Shown in pieces: positions 11,597-20,948 of a stretch of 64,000 bases of DNA. The stretch is taken from contig NZ_CP081149.1 in assembly GCF_019665785.1 (NCBI RefSeq), positions 2,356,001-2,420,000 of the forward strand, in the 5' to 3' direction. A program made the position numbers and the translations under genes. Position 1 is the first letter of the stretch. Every line of letters starts with the position of its first letter. This stretch comes from Deefgea piscis. Lineage in GTDB: Bacteria > Pseudomonadota > Gammaproteobacteria > Burkholderiales > Chitinibacteraceae. The notes beneath the pieces were generated by a model. It worked only from the letters and a program-made list of their open reading frames with translations, was not told the origin of the DNA and made no database searches.

Positions 11597-11688
11597 TTTA
11601 GATCTCAAGATAAGACCAAGGGCAAACGGCCGATGGCCCATCAAAGATGTGGTTTAACTGCCGTTTTTCAAGCCATCATGTGCACAGA

Positions 11689-11734
11689 CTAGGGTCGGTT
11701 GACGTTTGGTTTGCCAATCGCCAACAGACCCTAG
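11689..11734. repeat. Short palindromic element with CTAGGGTC ends
   Basis: CTAGGGTCGGTTG and CAACAGACCCTAG are 13-bp arms with one mismatch around a 20-nt loop. It directly follows the patatin gene stop codon (11738) and shares its end with the element at 3613. It may act as that gene's terminator, although there is no T run. Confidence 0.5.
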
Positions 11735-11737
11735 CGA

Positions 11738-13930
11738 TTAAAATTGCTTGCCGAGCATCATATAAAACCGCGCCTGACGATTATCGCCATACGCCGCACC
11801 AAAATACAATGGCCCTAAAAAGCTATCGTATGCCAGATAAACCGAAGCGGAATAATGCAGCACATCGTCAACGCGCTGATCAAACGTATCAAACACCCCG
11901 CCCACTTCTAAAGCACTGCCGATATAGCTACCGGACAAAAATGACGTGGCATGTAGGTATTGCAATGAGCCGTAGACAAAGCGCTCACCGACTAATTCTT
12001 GGTAGTTGTAACTGGATAAATTCAAAAACCCACCTAGCCATTTCACATCGGCAAATGGTGGTTGATCACCATAAGTGCTTTGTGCTTTGAGGGTAAAATG
12101 AATCGCATCATTATCAACCGGCACGGCTTTGCGATAAACAAAACCATAGCGCGCATAGTTTTCCTGCTGCTTCCCAACCCCCAAAGCATAATAGCCATAG
12201 GCATTAAAGTAGCTGCCATTTTTGGGGAAGAAATAATGATCTAAATTATCATAAAAAGCATTAAATCGAATGCCGTAGTCATAATTGGACGATTCGGGAA
12301 ATACAAACGACCCCACCGAGCGTTTGCCACTATATTCATTAAATACTGGGCCGATTCTTAATTCAGTATGCGTTGATAATACTGAACCAAAATCAAAACC
12401 CACCGATGATTTATTGTATTCATATTCGGCTAATTGCTGGTCTCCCTGCCAAATCGAGAGTGGCCCAGTAAAATAGCGGTAATACGTTGATAAAAACATC
12501 GCTTCATTGAGTAGCAAGGGTTGATAAAACTCGGTATTAATCATGCTCGAACTACCAATTTGCGCGGTGGTTTTCCATTCAGCGCCCAAATCATTAAGCC
12601 AGGTACGGCGATATTGCGCGCTAATATTCCATGGCTGCGAGCCGCTAAAATCAGTAGCAAAACTTAAACCAAACTTCAGATAATTAGGCCCCCAGCTTTT
12701 CTCAATTGGCAAAATAGACACCGCTTCACCATCACCGGTTTGGCGTAATTCATAGTCTAATTGGCTATGATCACCCTTGGCATACACTTGCATTAAATGA
12801 TCATGAAATTCATTGGATGCCAAGGGCTGGTTGATATCAATATTAAGTGCATTTTTAAGCACCTCGGGATTGACCACATTAGTCGGTGCTACCTCAATTT
12901 TTTGCACGGGTTTGGGCTGCAAACGCAATTCAGTTCTTTGCGCCTGCCATGCGGCATATTCTTCAGGCTTTACCGAATACCGCTGCAATTGCGTTAATAC
13001 TCGATTGGCCGCCACTTCACCGGCGTCAATGAGTTCAACGCCTTTTTTAAAATCACTGGCCGAAATATCGCCAAACTCTGGCGTAATCAGCACGTCTTTA
13101 TCGCTTAAGCTTTTTAATTGTGGCGCAACGTTTTGAATCATCATCAAGCGGGTATATTGGTCGGCCACGCTAAACACGTCTTTAATTTGATCGCGCTTTA
13201 AGGGCGGTGAGCCAACATCGACCGCAATCACCACGTCAGCACACGTATCACGCGCCACATCGACGGGCAAATTACGCACCAAACCGCCATCGACCAGCAT
13301 ACGGTTTTCGGTATTCACCGCAGGAAATATCCCTGGCACCGCCATACTGGCACGCATAGCCGTAACCAAATCGCCACTGTCTTGCACCACCATACTGCCG
13401 TCTTCCATATCAGTGGCAATGGCACGATAAGGAATAGCCAGCTGATCAAAATCTTTGACCGTGCCAGCAAAGGTTAAATCTCGTAGGAAGAATTCAATTT
13501 TTTGGGTGCTAATCGCCGCACTAGGCAACTTGATATCGCCGCCATCGCTCAAACCAAATTCAACATTGATCAATGAATATAAATCGTCTTGTTTGCGGCG
13601 AAAGGTATTGAGCTGACGCGGCAAGGTTGAGCTAATCAAATCATCCCAATTGGCGCGCACAATGCGCGTTTGCATTTCGTTAGGATTACGCCCTGCTGCA
13701 TATGCCGCACCAACCAATGAGCCAATACTGGTGCCAATCACGCAATCAACCGGAATGCGGTTTTGCTCTAAGACTTTAATCACACCCACGTGGGCAAAGC
13801 CCCGCGCACCACCGCCCCCTAGCACCAAGCCTATCCGTGGTCGTTCCGCCCAAACTGGCGAGGTCAACATCAATAAAGACCAGCAAAGTAGCGCCTGTTT
13901 GAGGCTGGGGTAGCGCAATTTTCGTGTCAT
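11738..13930 (-). CDS. Patatin-like phospholipase with surface beta-barrel (type Vd autotransporter, PlpD-like)
   Basis: Predicted secreted lipase/phospholipase joined to its own outer-membrane pore. From the ATG at 13930 (AGGAC Shine-Dalgarno, AAAA spacer) there is a signal peptide ending SPVWA at residue 28. The patatin domain has the oxyanion loop GGGGARG, nucleophile Ser68 in GTSIG and Asp214 in VDGGLVRN. A POTRA-like segment is at about 310-400, then a roughly 330-residue BamA-type barrel ending in the outer-membrane signature MMLGKQF with terminal Phe. About 730 residues matches the PlpD family. GTG and ATG codons 4-11 positions upstream are also open but would spoil the signal peptide. 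It is divergent from the glycerophosphodiesterase gene. Confidence 0.92.
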   Translation of the reverse strand: MTRKLRYPSLKQALLCWSLLMLTSPVWAERPRIGLVLGGGGARGFAHVGVIKVLEQNRIPVDCVIGTSIGSLVGAAYAAGRNPNEMQTRIVRANWDDLISSTLPRQLNTFRRKQDDLYSLINVEFGLSDGGDIKLPSAAISTQKIEFFLRDLTFAGTVKDFDQLAIPYRAIATDMEDGSMVVQDSGDLVTAMRASMAVPGIFPAVNTENRMLVDGGLVRNLPVDVARDTCADVVIAVDVGSPPLKRDQIKDVFSVADQYTRLMMIQNVAPQLKSLSDKDVLITPEFGDISASDFKKGVELIDAGEVAANRVLTQLQRYSVKPEEYAAWQAQRTELRLQPKPVQKIEVAPTNVVNPEVLKNALNIDINQPLASNEFHDHLMQVYAKGDHSQLDYELRQTGDGEAVSILPIEKSWGPNYLKFGLSFATDFSGSQPWNISAQYRRTWLNDLGAEWKTTAQIGSSSMINTEFYQPLLLNEAMFLSTYYRYFTGPLSIWQGDQQLAEYEYNKSSVGFDFGSVLSTHTELRIGPVFNEYSGKRSVGSFVFPESSNYDYGIRFNAFYDNLDHYFFPKNGSYFNAYGYYALGVGKQQENYARYGFVYRKAVPVDNDAIHFTLKAQSTYGDQPPFADVKWLGGFLNLSSYNYQELVGERFVYGSLQYLHATSFLSGSYIGSALEVGGVFDTFDQRVDDVLHYSASVYLAYDSFLGPLYFGAAYGDNRQARFYMMLGKQF

Positions 13931-13977
13931 TTTTGTCCTATAATTTAAATTCATTCCACCCACACTAAGCCTGCATC

Positions 13978-14652
13978 ATGCATTTACTCGCACATCGTGG
14001 TTGCACCTGGCAGCACCCAGAAAACACCCTCGCCGCTTTTGCTAGTGCACTCGCACTGGGCTTTACCGGCATTGAAACCGATGTGCGCTGGTCTTTAGAT
14101 GGTGAGGCTATTTTGTATCACGACCGGCTCAGCCCGCACGGCCAAGCTGTCGCCGCACTGACTCGAAAAGAATTATCGCACCAAGCCGGCTTTATCGTCC
14201 CAAGCTTAAGCGAAGCATTGGACGCATTTCCCGATGCATTTTGGAATATTGAACTTAAAACACCGGCAGGCTTACCGTCGATTTTGAGCACTTTGAACAA
14301 AGTCCAAGATAAAACCCCGATACTCGTTTCTTCATTTTACCACCCACTGATTCAAGAAGCCGCAAATACCCTCAATACGTATTTAGGTCTGCTCTTTGCT
14401 AGTCGCCCATTATCACTGAATACCCTCTTGGAGATTAGCAATGCCTCACCCAAAATCAAAACTTTGATCTGGGATTTTGAAATCTTGGACCCGAGTTTTA
14501 TTGACGAAGCCAGACGACTGGGATTTGCGCACTTTGTCTATGGCGCCGCCAATGAGATTGAGCATGAATGGTGTCGTAAATTGGCCATAGAAGGCATCAT
14601 CACCGATTATCCCGAATGGGTGGGCTTAGGTAGCCGGCCTTGCTGGCAATAA
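13978..14652 (+). CDS. Glycerophosphodiester phosphodiesterase family protein
   Basis: Hydrolyses glycerophosphodiesters released from phospholipids to glycerol-3-phosphate and an alcohol; no signal peptide, so cytoplasmic like UgpQ. Family motifs are HRGCTWQHPENTLAAF at residues 6-21 (catalytic His, Asn-Thr), GIETDVRWSLDGEAILYHD (metal-binding Glu and Asp, second catalytic His) and WNIELKTP. The last part ends with GIITDYPEW as in GDPD enzymes. Length 224 is slightly short but complete. It is divergent from the patatin gene, so the two may form a phospholipid-breakdown neighbourhood (inference). Confidence 0.88.
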   Translation: MHLLAHRGCTWQHPENTLAAFASALALGFTGIETDVRWSLDGEAILYHDRLSPHGQAVAALTRKELSHQAGFIVPSLSEALDAFPDAFWNIELKTPAGLPSILSTLNKVQDKTPILVSSFYHPLIQEAANTLNTYLGLLFASRPLSLNTLLEISNASPKIKTLIWDFEILDPSFIDEARRLGFAHFVYGAANEIEHEWCRKLAIEGIITDYPEWVGLGSRPCWQ

Positions 14653-15022
14653 AAACACCACATACAAGCCATCTGAATCAAACCCCTAAAATAAACCGAT
14701 ATTTCAAGCCTCTACGCAATTCACACTCAAGCCGTGGGTAAAAGCGTCGATAGAGGTAACAAGTCTTCCTAATACATACACGCTTATGCTTACCCACGCC
14801 TACGCAGCAACACCCACCCCTGTGAGCACCACACCGAATGCCGACAAGAGCAAACTAGGCCTCGTTGCGGTCCTGTGCGGCCTACACCAAAAACAACTCC
14901 TAAACCGCTGCTACGCAGCGAACGACAGAGCCAGCGTCGAATCGAAATAAGTAAGTCCATTACAACCCAGCTGGTTGTCGCTACTGCGCGGCGATCAGTC
15001 GGCCGCAGAGCAACGAGCCAAC
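14653..15022. other. Intergenic region, no clear feature
   Basis: Lies between two convergent genes. I see no terminator with a T run and no RNA gene. A 54-codon frame at 14786-14950 has no Shine-Dalgarno and low-complexity start (Thr/Pro), so it is not called. Confidence 0.4.
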
Positions 15023-17338
15023 TTAGCGAGAATGCTTGAGTTTTAACGCTGCCAATTGATCGGCCATCGCCCCCAATTGCGGCGCAGGCGCTTGAGCGGC
15101 CTTTCTTTGCTGCGCAGTCATCGCTGGCGCACTTTGCGTAGCGGCTGATTCGCGCGGTGCGTCATTTAAGCGCATCGTCAGCGCAATCCGTTTGCGCGGT
15201 ACGTCCACTTCGGTGACTTTGACCTTCACCACGTCACCCGCTTTGACCACCTCACGCGGGTCTTTCACAAACCGCCCAGCCAAACAAGAGATATGCACCA
15301 AACCATCTTGATGCACGCCAATATCGACAAAAGCGCCAAAATTAGTCACATTGCTGATGACACCTTCGAGCACCATATCGACTTTTAAATCTTGGATGCG
15401 CTCAACCCCATCGGCAAACGTTGCGGTTTTAAACTCAGGACGCGGATCACGCCCGGGTTTTTCTAGTTCAAGCAATACGTCTTTCACCGTTGGCAGACCA
15501 AAATGCGCATCGACTAAACTCGCAGGCTCTAACTGCTGCAACACGCTGCGATCGCCAATCAGCTGGCGAATATTTTTACTCACCCGCGCCAAGATTTTCT
15601 CAACCAATGGATACGCTTCGGGGTGAACCGCAGAAGCATCCAAAGGCTGATCACCTTGCATAATCCGCAAAAAGCCAGCCGACAATTCAAACGCTTTGTC
15701 ACCCAAACGCGGCACTTTAAGCAAAGCTTTGCGATTGGCAAATACGCCATGACTATCACGGTATATGACGATGTTATTGGCAATGGTTGCGCTCAAGCCA
15801 GATACCCTTGCCAGTAGCGCCGCGGAGGCAATATTGACATCTACGCCAACGGCATTCACACAATCCTCCACCACGGCGTCGAGCATCCGCGCCAATTCAT
15901 GCTGATTCACATCATGCTGATACTGGCCAACGCCAATCGCTTTGGGATCAATTTTAACCAATTCAGCCAATGGGTCTTGCAAGCGCCGCGCAATGGACAC
16001 CGCGCCACGAATCGACACATCCAAATCTGGAAACTCTTTCGCCGCCAATTCCGACGCTGAATACACCGAAGCGCCCGCTTCTGAAACGACGATTTTCGCC
16101 GGCTTTCGCCCATCTAATCGAGCAATCAACTCAGTGGCCAATTTATCGGTTTCACGGCTGGCTGTGCCGTTACCAATGGCAATCAATTCAATCTGATGGG
16201 TAATACACAAGCGCTCCAGCACGGCGAGCGAGCCGCCCCAATCCCGGCGGGGCTCATGCGGATAGATTGTTTCGTGCGCGACAAATTTACCAGTGGCATC
16301 CACCACCGCCACTTTAACGCCAGTGCGCAAACCCGGATCCAAACCCAAGGTGGCGCGCGGACCAGCGGGTGCGGCCAGCAACAGGTCTTTTAAATTCAAA
16401 GCAAACACCCGAATTGCTTCCAAATCAGCCCGTTCGCGAGCGGCGCTAAGTAATTCGTTTTCTAATGACAAAGCGATTTTCGCCCGCCACGCCAAACGCA
16501 CTGAGTCGTTAAGCCATTTATCCGCTGCGCGATTTTGCGCTGCAATCCCAGCATGCTGCGCAATCAACATTTCGCAGCGATTGGCTTCGCTCATGCGGCC
16601 ACCGGCGGCGATTTCTTCGGGCAGTAATAAATGAATCGCCAAAATACCTTCGTTGCGCGCGCGCAAAATCGCCAACAGTCGATGCGACGGCATCGCCATC
16701 AATCGCTCAGAAAAATCAAAATAATCGCTAAATTTTGCGCCGTTGCTTTCTTGCCCAGCGATCACGCTGGTTTTGAGTTGCCCTTCTTGCTGCAAATGCT
16801 GGCGTAATGCGCCCAGCAGTGTGGCATTTTCGCTCCATGTTTCGAGCAAAATTGCCCGCGCGCCATCGAGCGCGGCTTTCACATCATTGACGCCCTGCTC
16901 AGCATTCACAAAATCCAGCGCCGCCGTTTCAGGCACCAAGGCAGGATTAAGTCGCAATGCCTCGCCCAGCGGGGCTAAACCCGCTTCGCGCGCGATTTGC
17001 GCCTTGGTGCGACGCTTTTGTTTAAATGGCAGGTATAAGTCTTCAAGCGTTTGTTTATTATCGGCTGCGAGCAATACCCGCTCTAAATCAGCCGTAAGTT
17101 GTCCTTGCTCGCGAATGGTATTGATGACGCTCACCCGACGGTCTTCCAGTTCGCGCAAATAGCGTAATCGCTCTTCTAAGCGGCGCAACTGGGTGTCATC
17201 CAAGCCGCCAGTGAGCTCTTTGCGATAGCGCGAAATAAACGGCACGGTGGCGCCGTCATCCAATAAAGTGACCGCTGCCAAAACTTGTGGCTCACGGCAG
17301 GCCAATTCTTGCGCTAAACGCTGAAATATTGATGTCAT
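15023..17338 (-). CDS. tex: Transcription accessory protein Tex
   Basis: RNA-binding protein of the Tex/Spt6 family, associated with transcription. Domains in order: N-terminal helical region with [17 protein letters not shown] (residues about 33-49), YqgF-type RNase H fold beginning [17 protein letters not shown] near 335, helix-hairpin-helix pair around 490-560 ([20 protein letters not shown]), and an S1 domain at about 645-715 ([20 protein letters not shown]). The C-terminal tail is Ala/Gln-rich. About 771 residues, normal length. ATG at 17338 is chosen; a TTG directly precedes it. Confidence 0.96.
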   Translation of the reverse strand: MTSIFQRLAQELACREPQVLAAVTLLDDGATVPFISRYRKELTGGLDDTQLRRLEERLRYLRELEDRRVSVINTIREQGQLTADLERVLLAADNKQTLEDLYLPFKQKRRTKAQIAREAGLAPLGEALRLNPALVPETAALDFVNAEQGVNDVKAALDGARAILLETWSENATLLGALRQHLQQEGQLKTSVIAGQESNGAKFSDYFDFSERLMAMPSHRLLAILRARNEGILAIHLLLPEEIAAGGRMSEANRCEMLIAQHAGIAAQNRAADKWLNDSVRLAWRAKIALSLENELLSAARERADLEAIRVFALNLKDLLLAAPAGPRATLGLDPGLRTGVKVAVVDATGKFVAHETIYPHEPRRDWGGSLAVLERLCITHQIELIAIGNGTASRETDKLATELIARLDGRKPAKIVVSEAGASVYSASELAAKEFPDLDVSIRGAVSIARRLQDPLAELVKIDPKAIGVGQYQHDVNQHELARMLDAVVEDCVNAVGVDVNIASAALLARVSGLSATIANNIVIYRDSHGVFANRKALLKVPRLGDKAFELSAGFLRIMQGDQPLDASAVHPEAYPLVEKILARVSKNIRQLIGDRSVLQQLEPASLVDAHFGLPTVKDVLLELEKPGRDPRPEFKTATFADGVERIQDLKVDMVLEGVISNVTNFGAFVDIGVHQDGLVHISCLAGRFVKDPREVVKAGDVVKVKVTEVDVPRKRIALTMRLNDAPRESAATQSAPAMTAQQRKAAQAPAPQLGAMADQLAALKLKHSR

Positions 17339-17478
17339 CAAGAAAACCTAATTCATAAGCAATGGATCAAGTGCCACATTGTAAAGCATGGCTTTACCCA
17401 ACTGCACCGACAAATCGATCACCAGCCAGAAAGCCGCTTCAGGTAGAATGCGATTTCCGAAGTGGACAACGAATGACA

Positions 17479-17503
17479 GGCTGACAAAACACCCATGTCA
17501 GCC
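17479..17503. promoter_or_regulatory. Inverted repeat upstream of the parA-like gene
   Basis: GGCTGACA and TGTCAGCC are perfect 8-bp arms separated by 9 bases, 41 bases before the start of the ATPase gene. ParA-type genes are often autoregulated, so an operator is possible, but nothing else supports this. Confidence 0.3.
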
Positions 17504-17543
17504 CAACAACATCGCCGAGACATTGCAATGAGGAATGCGTTCA

Positions 17544-18335
17544 ATGACCGTAATCGCCGTCTTTAATATGAAAGGAGGCGTGGGTAAAACCACCATCGCC
17601 GCCAATTTAGCCGCTGCGATCGCCAAAAACGGCGTCGAACCCTTACTGATCGATCTTGACCCCCAAGCGCATTTAACTTCGATGTACGGCATCAAGACCC
17701 CCAGCAGTAAAAGCATTTATCGTTTTTACCAAGGATTAAGTTCGCTATCTGATCTTGCCACACCGCTACCTAGCGGCATTCAATTTATTTCCTCACACCT
17801 TGAACTGGGTAAAATCGACGCGCAAGTAGCCCGCCATCGCGACAACATTTGGCGGCTCAAGCTCGGCTTACACGCCGAAATGCTGTCAGGCAGTGGCTTA
17901 CCCATCATCATCGATTGCACCCCAATGTTGGGGGTTGTTGCTTTTTCGGCACTATTTGCCGCTGACATCATCCTTGTTCCGGTGGCCTCTGAATATTTGG
18001 CGCTGAACGGCGCGATGCAACTTTCGCAAACGCTGTATGGCTTGGAAAAATTTCAGTCTAGAACACCTCGGCGCTACCTACTCAATCGCTATATTCCCAA
18101 TCAAATCACCGCTGAAACCGTTGCAGGTCAACTCACCAAACACTTTCCCGGTGAAGTGCTTAAAACCAGAATCCGCGAGCAAGAAGCACTGGCTGCAGCA
18201 GTGGGTTGTGGCAGCAATATCTTTGATTTCGCCCCAACGTCGGACGCTGCAACTGACTTTAGCTTTCTGCTAGATGAATTAATTGAAAATAATCTACTGT
18301 CTTTATCACGCGACCTACCGTTCATCCACGAATAG
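17544..18335 (+). CDS. ParA/Soj-type ATPase, orphan
   Basis: Begins MTVIAVFNMKGGVGKTTIAA with the deviant Walker A lysine pair (Lys10 and Lys15) of ParA/MinD ATPases; LLIDLDPQAHL is the A' motif and IIIDCTPMLG the Walker B. About 263 residues. No parB or parS-like gene lies beside it, so it is probably not the main chromosomal parA; it may position another cargo. ATG at 17544 has AGGA nine bases upstream; a second ATG at 17535 (three codons earlier) is also open. An inverted repeat GGCTGACA/TGTCAGCC at 17479-17503 lies just upstream. The next gene on the strand, 100 bases on, encodes an outer-membrane barrel. Confidence 0.85.
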   Translation: MTVIAVFNMKGGVGKTTIAANLAAAIAKNGVEPLLIDLDPQAHLTSMYGIKTPSSKSIYRFYQGLSSLSDLATPLPSGIQFISSHLELGKIDAQVARHRDNIWRLKLGLHAEMLSGSGLPIIIDCTPMLGVVAFSALFAADIILVPVASEYLALNGAMQLSQTLYGLEKFQSRTPRRYLLNRYIPNQITAETVAGQLTKHFPGEVLKTRIREQEALAAAVGCGSNIFDFAPTSDAATDFSFLLDELIENNLLSLSRDLPFIHE

Positions 18336-18436
18336 TTACTAACGTCAAGCTTTCTTACGCTTACTGTTGTTTTTAATTCTTGCTTTCCGAATCGCAACAT
18401 CTACAAAAAAAGAGACTGCGACAAACGGAAAGCACC

Positions 18437-19648
18437 ATGCCTAATTTCAAGCCATTTTTGTCTTTAATTGCCCTCGCATTCAGCACATACGGGCATGCTG
18501 CTCCTTTTGAACTTAGCGCTACAATGGGCAGACAGACTCAATCTAGCCGCCATACTGATGCCGAACAAAGCGTGAATTTGTTTTATAAACAAGCTCTCAA
18601 ACCTGGCAGCATATTTAGCAATTACACTGGCAAAGAAGCCGTAAGCAGCACGCTTAACCTTCGCGGATTACCCATCACCATTGCTTACCCCGATGGCGGC
18701 AGTAAGCTGGTTTTTAGCATTCCAAGCACCGGACTCAATAAAACCTTTCAAGGTCGCACTAGAGAACAAAGCCAGGCACTATTTTTAAAATATCTCAATA
18801 GCACGCCAAACTTACTCAGCGAACCCAGCACGCATTTGCTCGAACTATCGCCGATTGATTTAATTGCCGGCAATAGTAATAGCTTAATGAGCCGAGGCGT
18901 CAGCCATGACGCACAAACATTGTGGTTTGGCGGCAACACCAATCCCGACGAGCAGCGATTTTCAGTCGGCATCAATTACACACACATGCAGTCGAGCGCC
19001 ACGGCACAAGTCAGAGCCATGAATAGTGACGGCATCACCTTGCCGTTGGCGTACGCCTACAATTTAGGCGCAGCCAATCACGAATTAATTGTTAGCGCAC
19101 CGCTGGGCTACACCGACGCCGAGGGCAGCAAATCCTACGACGCCAACCTCGGATTAAGCTATCGCTACCCAGTCAACAGCAACTGGACACTTAGCGCCAC
19201 CGGATCGGCCCGCTTTACTGGGTCAAACGATTTGGGCACGTCGGCTTGGATTGGCTCGGCAGCCATTGGCTCGAGCTATGTTTGGGAGGGGGATGGCTGG
19301 CATCTCACGCTGGGCAATATGCTCGGTTACTACAATGCTTTTAGTATGCATGTTGATGACCATACATTTAATCCCGACATTGCCAATACCGTATTTAGAA
19401 ATGGTTTATTTTATTCTCTAGACAGCCAATGAGAAGTTAGCGGCAACCCACTCTCTTGGGAAATCTATCTAATTAATACGCAATACACTGGCACCAAATT
19501 ATTTAGCAACCACCAAAATGAAATCGGCGTGAGCTTTGGTCAGCAACGCGCCGCGCCCAATAGCAATGTCGATTATCGTGGTGGCGTGAGCTTTAGCAAA
19601 GGCGAAAACCTAGAAAGCTGGCAGCTTAATTTCGGCGCCTGGTTTTAA
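18437..19648 (+). pseudogene. Outer-membrane beta-barrel protein interrupted by an in-frame TGA
   Basis: ATG at 18437, with CGGAAAG upstream, starts a signal peptide (LSLIALAFSTYGHAAPF). About 300 residues of Gly/Ser/Asn-rich alternating sequence typical of outer-membrane strands follow. A TGA at 19430-19432 stops translation after LYSLDSQ. The same frame then continues 71 codons (EVSGNPLSWEIYLINTQYTG onward) and ends NFGAWF-stop at 19648, a terminal aromatic residue as expected for a barrel's last strand. So one nonsense change (for example TGG or CGA to TGA) or a sequencing error separates the barrel closure from the rest. Family not recognised. Confidence 0.7.
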
Positions 19649-19710
19649 GCCCAGGAACTAAATCCACCGAACGCCCCCTAATGAGCACGTTCACTCCAAG
19701 CCCTTAGACC

Positions 19711-20442
19711 ATGCAAGACTTGCTTCAAACCGCCATCAACCATTCCAATGAATTGGCCCTCGCGCTGTTATTTATTATTGTATTAGCCGAATCCACCGCC
19801 TTAATTGGGCTGATTATTCCCGGCACCATTTTAATGGTCACCATGGGCACCTTGATCGGCAGCGGCAAAATGGATTTTTGGCTGGCGTGTAGTGTTGGTT
19901 TTGTCGCTGCGTTCTTGGGTGATCTGATTTCCTACTCACTGGGCTATCGCTATCGCCGCCAATTACAACAACTCAAACTGATTCGCCAACATCGCCGCTT
20001 ATTGATTCAAGCTCGGCTGGTTTTACGGCATCACGGGCCAGTGGGGATTTTTGTTGGCCGATTTTTAGGGCCAACTCGACCAGTACTGCCCATGGTGGCA
20101 GGTATGCTCTCCATGCCCCCGAAGCGCTTTATGCCGGCGTGTATACTGGCCTGTGTATTTTGGTCGCCGCTGTATTTTTTACCCGGGATTTTAGCCGGTG
20201 CGGCACTAGGACTAGGCGCAAGTAATGCGATGCATTTCCCGACGCTACTGATGGTGACGCTGGCATTGATACTGACCGCAGGGTGGATGTTGTGGCGCTT
20301 ATTTAAGCTGAGTGCACCGCATCGTTGGTTTACTTTTGGCACGCCAGTCAGTGCATTAGCCAGCGCTGGCGCACTGTATTTACTATTGACCCATCCCCAC
20401 GCCAACAACTACGGCAGCCGACTATGGCAGGTTTTAAGCTAA
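19711..20442 (+). CDS. DedA family membrane protein
   Basis: Inner-membrane protein of the DedA/VTT (SNARE-associated) family, members of which take part in phospholipid (undecaprenyl phosphate or PE) flipping and envelope homeostasis. Signature: ESTALIGLIIPGTILMVTMG with the re-entrant Pro-Gly, FLGDLISYSLGYRYR, and the conserved FVGRFLGPTRPVLPMVAGML at about residues 115-134. Five to six membrane segments in 243 residues. The C-terminus adds two more hydrophobic segments. It stands alone downstream of the broken barrel gene. Confidence 0.9.
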   Translation: MQDLLQTAINHSNELALALLFIIVLAESTALIGLIIPGTILMVTMGTLIGSGKMDFWLACSVGFVAAFLGDLISYSLGYRYRRQLQQLKLIRQHRRLLIQARLVLRHHGPVGIFVGRFLGPTRPVLPMVAGMLSMPPKRFMPACILACVFWSPLYFLPGILAGAALGLGASNAMHFPTLLMVTLALILTAGWMLWRLFKLSAPHRWFTFGTPVSALASAGALYLLLTHPHANNYGSRLWQVLS

Positions 20443-20462
20443 AACCGTCAACATTCTAATAC

Positions 20463-20492
20463 ATGCGGCGTCAGCAAAACACTGCGCCGCAT
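20463..20492 (+). terminator. Possible terminator of the dedA gene
   Basis: ATGCGGCG and CGCCGCAT arms (8 bp) with a 14-nt loop, followed by TGTTT, 21 bases after the dedA stop codon. The large loop and short T stretch make it only moderately convincing. Confidence 0.4.
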
Positions 20493-20561
20493 TGTTTCCA
20501 GTTAGCAATCAACGTCAAAACTATCGCTTCAAATTTAACGCCAATCTTGCGCAAAATCAAA

Positions 20562-20579
20562 TTGTGACAATGGTCACAA
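20562..20579. promoter_or_regulatory. CRP-type binding site
   Basis: TTGTGACAATGGTCACAA is a perfect palindrome matching TGTGA-N6-TCACA, the core of the CRP/FNR-superfamily site. A TATCAT hexamer at 20593-20598 could be the -10 of a promoter for the small gene at 20657, placing the site near -36 to -41, typical of activation. Which regulator of the superfamily uses it is unknown. Confidence 0.6.
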
Positions 20580-20656
20580 AGTGAAATCAGATTATCATAG
20601 TGATGAGTAATCCATTGCAATTCAAATCTCTTTCACCCCCTAAAGAGGCCAAGATC

Positions 20657-20803
20657 ATGCACAACAAGCCAGCAGCCAGCACCGCACGCGTCACCGAATT
20701 CGGTCATACGCACATGCCTAAACCTAAACAAACTTTTGCTGATCGAATGCGTGGTAGCACGCCATTTGCCTGGATTAAGCTCAATCAAAATCTCACTCAC
20801 TAG
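20657..20803 (+). CDS. Small hypothetical protein, 48 residues
   Basis: ATG at 20657 is preceded by AAAGAGG eight bases upstream. The product begins MHNKPAASTARVTEFGHTHM and continues with basic, Pro/His-containing sequence to WIKLNQNLTH. No membrane segment or known motif. Support for being real: the CRP-type palindrome and -10-like hexamer upstream and a strong terminator downstream (20880-20931). An upstream ATG at 20600 is in frame but has no ribosome site. Function unknown. Confidence 0.5.
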   Translation: MHNKPAASTARVTEFGHTHMPKPKQTFADRMRGSTPFAWIKLNQNLTH

Positions 20804-20879
20804 GATCTGTTCATGCTTCAATGCAAGGCAAGGAACACGCAGCGAAGTCACCGGCTTGGCGAGAGCTTAGCAACGCAGC

Positions 20880-20931
20880 AGCACCAAAACAAACTGCCTC
20901 GATAAAAATCGAGGCAGTTTGTTTTGGTGCT
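20880..20931. terminator. Bidirectional terminator, 24-bp perfect stem
   Basis: Two perfect 24-bp arms around an AAAA loop. The core CTGCCTCGAT/ATCGAGGCAG is flanked by AAAACAAA on one side and TTTGTTTT on the other, so it can stop transcription from the small gene (plus) and from murI (minus), which converge here. Confidence 0.85.
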
Positions 20932-20948
20932 CAATAACGACAGCTCAA

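Noticed and set aside
14786..14950. 54-codon plus-strand frame after the glycerophosphodiesterase gene
   Set aside because: No Shine-Dalgarno, no recognisable composition or motif.
17544..18335. Chromosome partitioning locus parAB
   Set aside because: Only a ParA-type ATPase is present; no parB or parS cluster adjoins it.
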